From the NCBI GenBank assembly GCA_934725305.1, contig CAKVBA010000005.1:29564-93563 (forward strand): 64,000 bases of DNA, written 5' to 3'. This document shows positions 1 to 10,555 of this stretch, in pieces. This DNA comes from an uncultured Parabacteroides sp. (lineage in GTDB: Bacteria > Bacteroidota > Bacteroidia > Bacteroidales > Tannerellaceae). Numbering within the stretch: the first letter of the stretch is position 1; each line of letters starts with the position of its first letter. The translations under genes and the position numbers were made by a program. The notes below the pieces were generated by a model. The model was given only the letters and a program-made list of their open reading frames with translations. It had not been told where the DNA came from and ran no database searches.

Positions 1-386
1 AGCAACGGGAAGCGGGACGTGCGTTCCATATCGGTGCCACGGCCAACACCTTCGAAGACATTGTGCAGGCTTCGGCCAACGGAGCCTCATACATCGGTTT
101 AGGCCCCTATCGCTTTACCGAGACCAAGAAGAATCTCAGCCCGGTATTGGGATTGGAAGGCTATCGCGCTATTGTGGCAAAATGCCGCGAAGCGGGCATC
201 CGTCAGCCTATCTTTGCCATTGGCGGCATTGAGCCGGAAGATGTGAGGCCGATTCTCCAGACCGGCATCGATGGCATTGCCGTGTCGGGATCGATCTTGC
301 AGGCGGCCGATCCGGTAGAGATGACGCAACGCTTCATGCAAGAGATTCGTGCTCACTTTGAACAGGTAACCAATCAACTGAAATAG
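1..386 (+). CDS. thiE: Thiamine phosphate synthase, 3' part
   Basis: The reading frame is open from the left edge (first full codon at base 3), so only the C-terminal part is present. ThiE joins hydroxymethylpyrimidine pyrophosphate to thiazole phosphate to give thiamine phosphate in the cytoplasm. The visible part shows the family signatures IGATANTFEDI, a glycine-rich YIGLGPYRFTETK stretch that binds phosphate, and the late barrel strand FAIGGI followed by GIAVSGSI. The internal ATG at 63 is not the start, because homology runs upstream of it. It lies 30 bp before thiC on the same strand, so the two are probably one thiamine operon whose leader, including any TPP riboswitch, is outside the window. 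Confidence 0.93.
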   Translation, partial: QREAGRAFHIGATANTFEDIVQASANGASYIGLGPYRFTETKKNLSPVLGLEGYRAIVAKCREAGIRQPIFAIGGIEPEDVRPILQTGIDGIAVSGSILQAADPVEMTQRFMQEIRAHFEQVTNQLK

Positions 387-2120
<1,734 letters not shown>

Positions 2121-2126
2121 TAGGGC

Positions 2127-2176
2127 AAAGGCGGTGTATCAGAATTAGTCGTTTGCAATTCCGACACACCGCCTTT
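2127..2176 (+). terminator. Hairpin terminator after thiC
   Basis: Eleven perfectly paired bases (AAAGGCGGTGT at 2127-2137 with its complement at 2166-2176) close a 28-base loop just after the thiC stop. It ends in TTTCC, so it may work in both directions between convergent genes. Confidence 0.7.
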
Positions 2177-2197
2177 CCAATAGAGTGCATCTAAGGT

Positions 2198-2267
2198 AGA
2201 TGCCGTCCTTTTCCCAAAAAGGGTGCGCCCTTTTTCAAGAAAGATGCCGACCTTTTCCCAAAAAGGG
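2198..2267. repeat. Short dispersed repeat, GATGCCGACCTTT family
   Basis: Two copies of GATGCCG(A/T)CCTTTTCCC flank a small palindrome in which AAAAAGGGTGCG faces CGCCCTTTTT. Almost the same arrangement occurs at 54970-55036, and a single degenerate unit at 41345-41366. No reading frame is conserved between copies. It fills the gap between two convergent genes. Confidence 0.6.
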
Positions 2268-2293
2268 ATTCGGCGGTGGTATTTATACCGCTA

Positions 2294-3160
2294 TCACTTC
2301 TCCTGCAAATGCAAGATTGACGAATGGCGTTTCACAAACGCTTCGCCCAAGGCATAGCCCTCATCATAGAGTGCGGCCAACTTCTTTGTATCATCACCCG
2401 TTCGCCCCACTTCCAACGGTTTTTCCGGACGGATCACCAAGGCTTTTCCATCGGCCTCGAGCCGGTCGATAAAGTCGAGCACCTCATTGTAGTGGCGATA
2501 ACGCAAGCGCAACTGGTCACGCAATTCCGGATACTTCGAATAGATAAAGCCGGGCATATAGAAATCTTTATTCTCTTTGCGATAACCCTTGTTGCGAGTC
2601 AAGACGATCACATTCTTTCGGAAACCGTCGTCAATGGCATGCTGGATGGGAATGGCATCACACACACCGCCATCAACCATAGGCCGTCCGTCAACATGAG
2701 CCATCGGACACATCACCGGAAGCGAACACGAAGCACGCAACAGATCGACCAGACGCTTAGGGTCTTTCTTCTCTTCATAATAACAGGCCTTTCCGGTCTG
2801 GCAATCGCTCGTCACAATCACAAAGCGGTTGGGCTGGGCCCTGTAGGTCTCGAAGTCGAACGGATAATAGCGGTCGGGATATTCATAAAACAGAAAGTCC
2901 AAATCAATATAACCCTTGCCTCGTAAGATATGGCGAAAGCCAATATAATTGTTGATCTTCAGCAGATCGATGTTACTAAAACGCGAACGTCCACGCTGAC
3001 GCGACGCATAAGAGATTCCATTGCTGGCACCTGCCGATACACCAATCGTGTAGGGAAACCAGATGGAATGATCCATAAAACTATCGAGCACTCCCACCGT
3101 GAAGATGCCGCGCATTCCTCCGCCCTCCAGCACCAAGCCGGTCTTATTGTCTATTTCCAT
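2294..3160 (-). CDS. Patatin-like phospholipase family protein
   Basis: A predicted lipid acyl hydrolase of 288 residues. The oxyanion loop GGGMRG is at residues 13-18, the nucleophile elbow GVSAG places the catalytic serine at residue 42, and the dyad aspartate is in VDGG at residue 163. No signal peptide or membrane segment is visible, which suggests a cytoplasmic or membrane-associated enzyme acting on phospholipids; the substrate cannot be read from sequence. The start at 3160 sits just downstream of a -7 element at 3198-3205 on the same strand. It is divergent from the sulfatase gene and convergent with thiC. Confidence 0.88.
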   Translation of the reverse strand: MEIDNKTGLVLEGGGMRGIFTVGVLDSFMDHSIWFPYTIGVSAGASNGISYASRQRGRSRFSNIDLLKINNYIGFRHILRGKGYIDLDFLFYEYPDRYYPFDFETYRAQPNRFVIVTSDCQTGKACYYEEKKDPKRLVDLLRASCSLPVMCPMAHVDGRPMVDGGVCDAIPIQHAIDDGFRKNVIVLTRNKGYRKENKDFYMPGFIYSKYPELRDQLRLRYRHYNEVLDFIDRLEADGKALVIRPEKPLEVGRTGDDTKKLAALYDEGYALGEAFVKRHSSILHLQEK

Positions 3161-3197
3161 CTCTATTCAACCTTTAAACGTTTATATACCAATTACA

Positions 3198-3221
3198 CAA
3201 AGATAATAATTCCTATATTTG
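3198..3221. promoter_or_regulatory. Overlapping divergent -7 promoter elements
   Basis: TATCTTTG on the minus strand (3198-3205) fits the Bacteroidetes -7 box for the patatin gene. TATATTTG on the plus strand (3214-3221) fits the sulfatase gene. The two boxes are only 8 bp apart, so the genes may compete for or share control. Confidence 0.65.
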
Positions 3222-3252
3222 CATGAAAATAAATTAAGAGAGAGAAAATACT

Positions 3253-4812
3253 ATGAAATCAAAACAGATTCTTCTTGCCGCTCCCTTGGCGGGAATGGCG
3301 TTGTTGCCGGCATGCCAAACCGGTAAACAGGAGGCTAAACAAAAGCCCTATAATATCGTTTACATCATGACCGACGACCATACAGCCCAAATGATGAGCT
3401 GCTATGACAAGCGTTATGCCCACACGCCCAACCTCGACCGCATCGCTCAGGATGGTGTGATGTTTTCCAATAGCTTCGTGGCCAACTCTCTGAGTGGTCC
3501 CAGCCGCGCCTGCATGATTACCGGCAAACATAGCCACAAGAATGGCTTCTACGACAATACGCATTGCCAATTCGACGGTAGCCAGCAGACCTTTCCCAAA
3601 CTATTGCAACAGGCCGGCTACGAAACGGCTATCGTTGGTAAATGGCATCTCGAGTCTCTTCCTACCGGCTTCGACTTCTGGGAGATTGTTCCGGGACAGG
3701 GAGACTACTACAACCCCAACTTCATCACGATGCAGAATGACACCATCCAGCGTCATGGCTATCTGACCAATCTTATCACCGACCTGAGTATCGACTGGCT
3801 GGAGAATGAGCGTGACAAAGAGAAGTCCTTCTGCCTGCTGATTCATCATAAGGCCCAACACCGCAACTGGATGGCTGATACGTGCAACCTGGCTCTGTAT
3901 GAAGACAAGACCTTCCCGCTTCCGGAGACCTTCTTCGACACGTATGAAGGACGTCCGGCCGCTGCTGCTCAAGAGATGAGCATCTCGAAAGATATGGATG
4001 TGATCTACGACCTGAAGATGGACCGCAAGGATAAGAATAGCCGTCTGAAACCGAATCTATTGAATATGGTGGGCCGTATGGATAAAGAGCAGAAGGCCGC
4101 TTGGGACAAGTTTTATGATCCGATTATAGAAGATTTCTACAAACAAGACCTGAAGGGCAAAGAGCTCGACAACTGGAAGTTCCAGCGTTATATGCGTGAC
4201 TACCTGAAGACCTTGAAGTCTCTCGATGATAATGTGGGCCGTGTATTGGATTATCTGGATAAGGCCGGATTGTCGGAAAACACCTTGGTGGTTTACACCT
4301 CCGACCAGGGCTTCTATATGGGTGAACATGGCTGGTTCGACAAGCGCTTCATGTATGAAGAATCGTTCCACACGCCTCTGCTGATGCGTCTTCCCGGTGG
4401 CATGAAAGGGGTTGTCAACAACCAGATGGTACAAAACATCGACTATGCTCCTACCTTCTTGGAACTGGCAGGTGCCGAAATTCCCGAAGATATCCAGGGC
4501 ATCTCTCTATTGCCTCTGCTAAAGGGCGAGACTCCGAAGGAGTGGCGCAAGGCTCTGTATTATCACTTCTATGAATTCCCGGCCGAACACATGGTGAAGC
4601 GTCATTATGGCGTACGCAACGACCGCTACAAGCTGATTCATTTCTATAACGACATCGATGTGTGGGAATTGTATGACCTGCAGGAAGATCCTCACGAAAT
4701 GAACAACCTGTATGGCAAGGCCGGCTATGAAGAGGTGACCCGGCAGATGATGGATCAACTACATCAGCTACAAGAGCAATATGACGATCCGATCCGTGCA
4801 CAAGCGGAGTAA
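3253..4812 (+). CDS. S1-family sulfatase, lipoprotein, serine type
   Basis: A 519-residue sulfatase removing sulfate esters, probably from host or dietary glycans. An SPII signal ends LLPAC with the lipidated Cys21, so the mature enzyme is membrane-anchored in the periplasm or on the surface. The metal-binding Asp pair DD is at residues 41-42. The formylglycine motif is serine type, Ser81-Gly-Pro-Ser-Arg85, so Ser81 would need an anaerobic sulfatase-maturating radical-SAM enzyme, which is not in the window. Further family marks are VGKWHLE, HHKAQH and YTSDQGFYMGEHGWFDK. There is no linked SusC/SusD or glycoside hydrolase, so the glycan target is unknown. A hairpin at 4830-4860 follows. Confidence 0.93.
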   Translation: MKSKQILLAAPLAGMALLPACQTGKQEAKQKPYNIVYIMTDDHTAQMMSCYDKRYAHTPNLDRIAQDGVMFSNSFVANSLSGPSRACMITGKHSHKNGFYDNTHCQFDGSQQTFPKLLQQAGYETAIVGKWHLESLPTGFDFWEIVPGQGDYYNPNFITMQNDTIQRHGYLTNLITDLSIDWLENERDKEKSFCLLIHHKAQHRNWMADTCNLALYEDKTFPLPETFFDTYEGRPAAAAQEMSISKDMDVIYDLKMDRKDKNSRLKPNLLNMVGRMDKEQKAAWDKFYDPIIEDFYKQDLKGKELDNWKFQRYMRDYLKTLKSLDDNVGRVLDYLDKAGLSENTLVVYTSDQGFYMGEHGWFDKRFMYEESFHTPLLMRLPGGMKGVVNNQMVQNIDYAPTFLELAGAEIPEDIQGISLLPLLKGETPKEWRKALYYHFYEFPAEHMVKRHYGVRNDRYKLIHFYNDIDVWELYDLQEDPHEMNNLYGKAGYEEVTRQMMDQLHQLQEQYDDPIRAQAE

Positions 4813-4829
4813 TCAGTAGAGTAATCTTA

Positions 4830-4860
4830 TTACTACCCAAGGCGTTGCCCTGGGTAGTAA
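4830..4860. terminator. Bidirectional hairpin between convergent genes
   Basis: TTACTACCCAAGGC pairs with GCCCTGGGTAGTAA around a 3-base loop, with one mismatch. It lies between the sulfatase and the permease stop at 4867. Its core resembles the CCCAGGGCGTTGCCCTGGG repeat found elsewhere in the window. Confidence 0.65.
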
Positions 4861-4866
4861 AGAATT

Positions 4867-7206
4867 CTACTCACTCTTGATGCTATCCACCGGATTGGCA
4901 TTGGCCGCACGCCAGCTCTGCATAAAAACGGTGGCAAACGAAATCACCAGACAAAACAGACCTGCTGCCAAATAGATAAATGGACTCAACGAGATGCGAT
5001 AATCGTAGCCCGACAACCAGTCACTCATGAAATACCAGATGATAGGTATAGCCAAGACAAAGGCAATTGCCACATAAGCCAGGAAGGAAGAGATCAGCTT
5101 CACCAAAATCTCTCCATTGGTCGAACCGAACACCTTGCGCACCGACACCTCAACGGTTCGTTGCTGGATAAAATAGGTGGACATGGCCAGCAGACCCAGC
5201 AAAGAGATCACCACCGCAATGAAGGTGAACAGACTGATAATGGTAGTCAAACGTAGTTGCGACTCGAATGAGTTCTGTATCTGCTGATCGATAAACGCAC
5301 CGGAGAATTCTTCCAGTCCGGTTAGCTCGCACCATAGCTTGGAAACACGCTTCATCGCCTCGTAGGGATCGCCGTTCACCTCGACCAACACATTCCAGGG
5401 ATGCACCTGCTCAGACTTCACAATGCGCAACGAGATGGGGCTGATATCGTTGGTAATATTGCCCAGGTGGAAATCTTTGATTACCCCCAAGAGAGGAATC
5501 TTCCAGTTATTACCATCAAGCGTAAACGAAGGTTCGTCGCCGGTAAGCGCCATCTGACGTAAGGCCTCTTCATTGATATACCATCCTTCGTCACCACTGG
5601 CCACCGCATTGTCTTTGATAAACTCAATGCCTAATATATCACAAAATGCCCTGTCGGCCACGAATTGCTGAAAACTGATATTCCGCCCTTGGAAAGTAGT
5701 GGAAACATTGTTTTGTCCACCCATAGGCGAGCCTTGAGACAATCCCACACGGTTCACACAAGCCATGCGACCCAACTCGTTGACAAAGGTCTGCAACTTG
5801 TCGTCCCCGCGTAGGGCAAAGGTAGATACATCGATGATGTTGTGACTATTATAGCCCAAAGGAGCATGAATCAGAAGGTTGATCTGCAATACCATGGTGA
5901 GCGAACAGGCCAACAAGACAATGGTAATTATATTCTGGAAAGTGATGAAAAACTTGCTGAACACCATTTTAGACTTAGTACGGAAATTACCTCGCACCAC
6001 CTCAATGGGCTTGGTATTGGAGATGATGATAGCAGGCAGCAGACCGGCAATGATTCCCACGCCAATGATGAGACCGATCGATAGCAACAGGCTCGTCGGT
6101 GTGATAGCATCTTTCAGATAGATCTTGGTCTGAAGCAGATTGCTGGCATAGGGCTCCATCACAAAGGACAGAAAGAGGGCAATGCCGAAAGAGATGAGGC
6201 TGAGCAGGGTCGATTCCATCATCAGGCGAAGAAAAAGATCGAAACGCGATGAACCTAACAGACGGCGCGTGGCCATCTCTTTGGCACGAAAGCCGGTTTG
6301 GGCCACGGTCAGGTTCACATAGTTGATCACGGCGAAGAGCAGAATCAGCACCGCTATTGATAGCAACACTATCACAAAGTCACGATCGCCTCGATACAAT
6401 GTGCGGCTACTCGATTCCTCACTCAAATAGAAGTCTGTAAAAGGGGTGATCAACACCTGCTTCACTACACCGCGATAATAGGGCCAGAAGAACTTTTTGA
6501 ACCACTGAGCCATTTCGTCGGCCTTGCCTTGTAGGGCTGCTCCATGCTTCGTTTTGATGAAGGTAACGATGCATCCTGCGTTGTTCATATTGTCAAGCGA
6601 GATGGCTGAATTGAACGTAGGCAGATGGTGAACACCCACCAGCAGGTCGCAATAGGGAATGGCGGAATGCTTGATATCCTTCATCACGGCTGAGACACTC
6701 ACCGTCAAGTTGTCTAACAGACGGATGGTCTGTCCAATGGGATTTTGTCCGGGAAAGGCCTTGTTGGCAAACCGCTCCGAGATAACCACCTGGCTTCCCT
6801 CTAAGGCATTCTCGGCGGTTCCATTCACGAGAGGAAAAGAGAAGAAGGAGAAGAAGGTGGTGTCGGCAAAGTTGATGGCCACACTATATTTATGATCTCT
6901 GATGGCAATCGTAATGCGGTCATCTTTGCCACACATCATGGGACAGACAGCCTCCACCTCGGGATAGCGCTCCTGCACCATGTAGCCCAAAGGATAGGCC
7001 AATTCATAACGGTCTTCACACCCCAACAGATAGATCTCGTCGGCATGCTTCTGAAAACGATCGACCGACAACTCCTGCCAGGTGTAGGCTCCGATCAGGA
7101 TGACAAACATAAGTGACAACGACAAGCCGAACACCTCAATAGCCGTATAGGTTTTGTTCTTTTGCAAGAACTTCAAATAAGATTTAATATTCAACAAATT
7201 ATCCAT
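4867..7206 (-). CDS. MacB/FtsX-type ABC transporter permease
   Basis: A 779-residue inner-membrane permease of the tandem FtsX architecture: an N-terminal membrane helix (about residues 20-42), a MacB-like periplasmic domain, three or more helices around residues 280-400, a second periplasmic domain, and a C-terminal three-helix FtsX module (about 660-770). It has no ATPase domain and must use a separate nucleotide-binding subunit, most likely the one encoded at 9700-10380. It is the last gene of the ATPase-permease-permease operon, 54 bp after its neighbour. Its final 49 bases (4867-4915) are identical to the ends of two paralogues in the island. The substrate is unknown; antimicrobial, lipid or peptide export are all possible. 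Confidence 0.9.
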   Translation of the reverse strand: MDNLLNIKSYLKFLQKNKTYTAIEVFGLSLSLMFVILIGAYTWQELSVDRFQKHADEIYLLGCEDRYELAYPLGYMVQERYPEVEAVCPMMCGKDDRITIAIRDHKYSVAINFADTTFFSFFSFPLVNGTAENALEGSQVVISERFANKAFPGQNPIGQTIRLLDNLTVSVSAVMKDIKHSAIPYCDLLVGVHHLPTFNSAISLDNMNNAGCIVTFIKTKHGAALQGKADEMAQWFKKFFWPYYRGVVKQVLITPFTDFYLSEESSSRTLYRGDRDFVIVLLSIAVLILLFAVINYVNLTVAQTGFRAKEMATRRLLGSSRFDLFLRLMMESTLLSLISFGIALFLSFVMEPYASNLLQTKIYLKDAITPTSLLLSIGLIIGVGIIAGLLPAIIISNTKPIEVVRGNFRTKSKMVFSKFFITFQNIITIVLLACSLTMVLQINLLIHAPLGYNSHNIIDVSTFALRGDDKLQTFVNELGRMACVNRVGLSQGSPMGGQNNVSTTFQGRNISFQQFVADRAFCDILGIEFIKDNAVASGDEGWYINEEALRQMALTGDEPSFTLDGNNWKIPLLGVIKDFHLGNITNDISPISLRIVKSEQVHPWNVLVEVNGDPYEAMKRVSKLWCELTGLEEFSGAFIDQQIQNSFESQLRLTTIISLFTFIAVVISLLGLLAMSTYFIQQRTVEVSVRKVFGSTNGEILVKLISSFLAYVAIAFVLAIPIIWYFMSDWLSGYDYRISLSPFIYLAAGLFCLVISFATVFMQSWRAANANPVDSIKSE

Positions 7207-7260
7207 AATCTATCATTTCTTCTTCTACCATTTACTTAATACTTCCCTCTCTTCTCTCAT

Positions 7261-9612
7261 CTACTCACTCTTGATGCTATCCACCGGATTGGCATTGGCC
7301 GCACGCCAGTTTTGGAAGGTAACGGTAGCGATGGTGATCACGGCCACCAACAAGAACGCTACGGCATAGACCCACACATACATCGGCGTCTTGTAGGCAA
7401 AGTTCTCCAGCCAACGGCTCACGCCATACCAGGCCAACGGCACGGCAATCACAAAGCAAAATATCATAATGCGGAGATAGACCTTGTTGAACATGATCAG
7501 AATCTCACCCGTAGAAGAACCCAACACCCTGCGAATGCCTATCTCTTTGCGGCGATATTCGCTATCAAACATCACAAGACCAAACACACCCACAATAGAG
7601 ATGAAAACGGCAATCACACTAAAGAGAGTGATCAGCTTACTCATATTGACCTCTTTCCGATAAACCTGATCGAGCACCTCGTCAAAGAAGCGCACATGGA
7701 AAGGAAAATCCTTGTCAAACGTCTTAAGGGTTTTCTCGATATGCTGAACCGAAGCAAACATATCGCTACCGGCCTTGATCTGTACATAGAGATAGTTGTT
7801 CCAATACCAACTTTCATACGCTTCGCCATACAAGGTCTTTCCGGTCACCAGAAAACACATCGGCGTCACCTCCATGCGGAATGAGGCAAACTTTATATCG
7901 GGCATAAAACCGACAATCGGAATATCGTCTATCCCAACATCATCCAACTCAAGATGATATTTCTTGCGTGCCGATTCATTAAAGATGAATGCTCCGGTCG
8001 ATGTCAGGTGGTCTTCTTCCCGGAAGTCTCTTCCTTCGGTCACCGAAATACCCATCACACGCAGGAAGTTGGTTTCAACCGGAAGCACCTGAAAATTGAC
8101 ACTTTCTCCTTTATTCATACGCCCCCAATTCATATACTGGTCTGACGAAGAGAGTATAGTTCGGGCAAAGGTCACATCTTCTACTTCGGCCCAATGGCGC
8201 AATTGTTCGCGAAGCGATTCATAATTCTTCTTCGCTTTGCTTCCGTTGATTTCACAAACAAGCAACTGATCTCGGTCGTATCCCAATGAGCTATTATGCA
8301 TATAGCGGTTTTGCAACGACATAAACAAAGCACCTATAATCAATGAGAAAGAGGCCACATACTGGATTGATATCAATAGGGCACGTAGCTTGCGACCTGT
8401 CGGCGAAAGGCCGAAAGAGCCCTTCAACACCAACGCCGGCTGAAACGACGTCATGTAGTAAGAGGGATAGATGCCGGCCAACAACCCGGTCAAGAGAGCC
8501 AGCAGAGCCGTTCCGCCCACCAAAGACAGATGGTTCATCAGTCCCATATCGACACTGACCAGTTCGGCAAGGAAGCTCTTCCCGGCCAGATCAACCCAAA
8601 AGAGAGACAATCCAAACGCTAACAAAGCCACCAGCATGGCTTCGAGAATCAGCGCCAGACGGATCTCTTCTGCGGAATTTCCCAATATCTTTTGCGTGTT
8701 GATGCTCTTGATGCGCATCGGCGTCAGAGAGGTGCTGAAATTAGTATAGTTGATGCCGGCAATCACCACAATCACCACGGCAATAGCCATCAACAACCAT
8801 ACGGTTTGCCAACTGGTCTTGGGCACATTGTCATACAAGACCTGTCCCGAAAAATGCAATCCGGTCAAAGGTTCCAGACGTAGCGAGATAGAACTCTTTC
8901 CAAGCAGGTCTCTCTCCTTCTCCTTGAAGTTCTCAAACAATCCGGACGCATTCTCCGGACGATCAACGCGGATAAAGAAGGAGTAGTTCCAGTTGTCCCA
9001 TGAATTCTTGTTCTCATCGCCCAATGAATAATAGATACAATTACTCATCGAACTGTTTTCGGCAAAGTCGCGGTAAACACCACCGACGGTTATACTGCTC
9101 TTCCCGAATTGTAAAGATCGGCCCACGGCCGACTCTTTGCCGAATAACTTACGTGCCATGCTCTCAGGCATCAACACCTGCTTGTTATCCTTCAAGACAT
9201 GGGCATCTCCTTCAACCATCTCCAGATTAAATACATCTGTAAAAGAGGGACTCACCTTGCGGGCTGACTCCTGATAATTGATCAATTGACCCGCCTGCTC
9301 AACCGAGAACAAAAGGGTTTCCGTTCCGGTGTCACAAATCGTTCCGGCCAGGATATGAGGAGACGATTGGGTAAAAACTTCGGCCATGGGACGAGCCACA
9401 ATGGCCATCTGTCCGCGTTCGCTTTCTACCACATCCACTCTATAGATACAATCGGCCTGCTTCACCGAACGGTCAAACGTCCAGTCATATTGCAATTGCA
9501 TCATAATGATGATGAAGGCGGCAAAGGCCAATGATAAGCCAAGTATATTCAATGTCATCGCCATCTTGAAGCGACGCACAATGCTTAAGAAATTTCGTAA
9601 CAACGTCTTCAT
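7261..9612 (-). CDS. MacB/FtsX-type ABC transporter permease
   Basis: A tandem FtsX permease paralogous to the genes at 4867, 10556 and 12989. I place the start at 9612 (MKTLLRNFLSIVRR...) because the paralogue at 12925 begins MKLLLRNFLSIVRR at the same point; an upstream in-frame ATG at 9669 would add 19 residues lacking that similarity. There is one membrane helix near residues 20-40, then periplasmic, FtsX, periplasmic and FtsX parts. The last 132 bases (7261-7392) are identical to 10556-10687 of the paralogue, which points to gene conversion. It is expressed after the ATPase gene (87 bp gap) from the sigma-54-type promoter at 10429. Confidence 0.9.
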   Translation of the reverse strand: MKTLLRNFLSIVRRFKMAMTLNILGLSLAFAAFIIIMMQLQYDWTFDRSVKQADCIYRVDVVESERGQMAIVARPMAEVFTQSSPHILAGTICDTGTETLLFSVEQAGQLINYQESARKVSPSFTDVFNLEMVEGDAHVLKDNKQVLMPESMARKLFGKESAVGRSLQFGKSSITVGGVYRDFAENSSMSNCIYYSLGDENKNSWDNWNYSFFIRVDRPENASGLFENFKEKERDLLGKSSISLRLEPLTGLHFSGQVLYDNVPKTSWQTVWLLMAIAVVIVVIAGINYTNFSTSLTPMRIKSINTQKILGNSAEEIRLALILEAMLVALLAFGLSLFWVDLAGKSFLAELVSVDMGLMNHLSLVGGTALLALLTGLLAGIYPSYYMTSFQPALVLKGSFGLSPTGRKLRALLISIQYVASFSLIIGALFMSLQNRYMHNSSLGYDRDQLLVCEINGSKAKKNYESLREQLRHWAEVEDVTFARTILSSSDQYMNWGRMNKGESVNFQVLPVETNFLRVMGISVTEGRDFREEDHLTSTGAFIFNESARKKYHLELDDVGIDDIPIVGFMPDIKFASFRMEVTPMCFLVTGKTLYGEAYESWYWNNYLYVQIKAGSDMFASVQHIEKTLKTFDKDFPFHVRFFDEVLDQVYRKEVNMSKLITLFSVIAVFISIVGVFGLVMFDSEYRRKEIGIRRVLGSSTGEILIMFNKVYLRIMIFCFVIAVPLAWYGVSRWLENFAYKTPMYVWVYAVAFLLVAVITIATVTFQNWRAANANPVDSIKSE

Positions 9613-9699
9613 GTATCTTCTATCTGTTTGAAGGATTACACTATAAAAGACAGGCGGTTTTCTCTTCATAGCAACCTATAAATACACCGCCTTCCTCTA

Positions 9700-10380
9700 C
9701 TAAATAAACTCACTCACGGAAGAGACAATCGTTCCATCGAACAGATTGATCACCCGATGAGCAAATCCGGCATCATGCTTAGAGTGGGTTACCATCACGA
9801 TGGTTGTTCCCTCTTTATTCAATTCGGTCAATAGCTGCATCACCTCTTCGCCATTCTTAGAGTCCAGATTACCGGTTGGCTCATCGGCAAGGATTATCTT
9901 CGGATTAGAAACCACGGCACGGGCAATGGCTACACGTTGCTGCTGACCTCCGGACAACTGTTGTGGAAAGTGAGAGGCACGATGACCGATGTTCATACGC
10001 TCCAAGATCTCGGCCACTCTACGCTTACGTTCGTCCGGCTTCACATTCATATAGGTGAGCGGAAGCTCTACATTCTCGAACACATTCAATTCATCAATCA
10101 AGTTGAAGCTCTGGAACACAAAACCTATGTTGCCCTTGCGCACACGTGTACGCTCCTTCTCCTTCAGATGGCCCACCTCCTGATCTCCTAAATAATAGTT
10201 TCCTTCTGATGGGTTATCGAGCAAACCCAAGATATTCAACAATGTTGATTTACCACATCCTGACGGTCCCATAATGGCAACAAACTCACCGTCTTTCACC
10301 TCTAATGACACTTTGTTCAGAGCGATTGTTTCCACCTCTTCTGTACGGAAAAACTTGCTTAATTCTTCAACCTTAATCAT
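9700..10380 (-). CDS. ABC transporter ATP-binding protein, MacB/LolD type
   Basis: The 226-residue nucleotide-binding subunit that powers the FtsX-type permeases. Walker A GPSGCGKS is at residues 38-45, the signature LSGGQQQR at 142-149, and Walker B IILADE at 162-167 followed by PTGNLDSKNG. The loop around IMGPSGCGKSTLLNILGLLD is typical of the LolD/MacB/FtsE class. It is the only ATPase gene in the 17-kb island, which holds four permeases, so it may serve several of them. It is first in its operon. About 50 bp upstream lies a -24/-12-like element (10429-10444) and beyond it two palindromic activator sites. Confidence 0.96.
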   Translation of the reverse strand: MIKVEELSKFFRTEEVETIALNKVSLEVKDGEFVAIMGPSGCGKSTLLNILGLLDNPSEGNYYLGDQEVGHLKEKERTRVRKGNIGFVFQSFNLIDELNVFENVELPLTYMNVKPDERKRRVAEILERMNIGHRASHFPQQLSGGQQQRVAIARAVVSNPKIILADEPTGNLDSKNGEEVMQLLTELNKEGTTIVMVTHSKHDAGFAHRVINLFDGTIVSSVSEFI

Positions 10381-10428
10381 AACTTTATCGTTTTTGTTGT
10401 TTATTATTTTATTCTTTATCTACATTCA

Positions 10429-10444
10429 TTCAAATACCATGCCA
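10429..10444 (-). promoter_or_regulatory. Sigma-54-like -24/-12 promoter P1 (ATPase operon)
   Basis: On the minus strand this reads TGGCATGGTATTTGAA. The GG of the -24 box is present, while the -12 GC is replaced by GA. The same imperfect form recurs at P2 (15432-15447), and a perfect version at P3 (19227-19242), always with the same activator sites upstream. The predicted start point leaves a ~40-base leader before the ATPase gene. Confidence 0.65.
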
Positions 10445-10499
10445 AAACAGATAAACGGCTATTATATAGCGTTATAACAATCATAGCATTTACTTCTAT

Positions 10500-10537
10500 T
10501 GTCCAATTTTTTGACACTGGTGTCCAATTATTTGACA
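10500..10537. promoter_or_regulatory. Tandem activator sites of P1
   Basis: Two 17-bp imperfect palindromes, TGTCCAATTTTTTGACA (10500-10516) and TGTCCAATTATTTGACA (10521-10537), are separated by CTGG. Their centres are 21 bp apart, two helical turns. They sit about 90-110 bp upstream of the predicted start point, where NtrC-type activators bind. The same pair with the same CTGG spacer occurs at 15504-15541 and 19298-19335. Confidence 0.8.
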
Positions 10538-10555
10538 CTTTTCATTCTCCGCTCG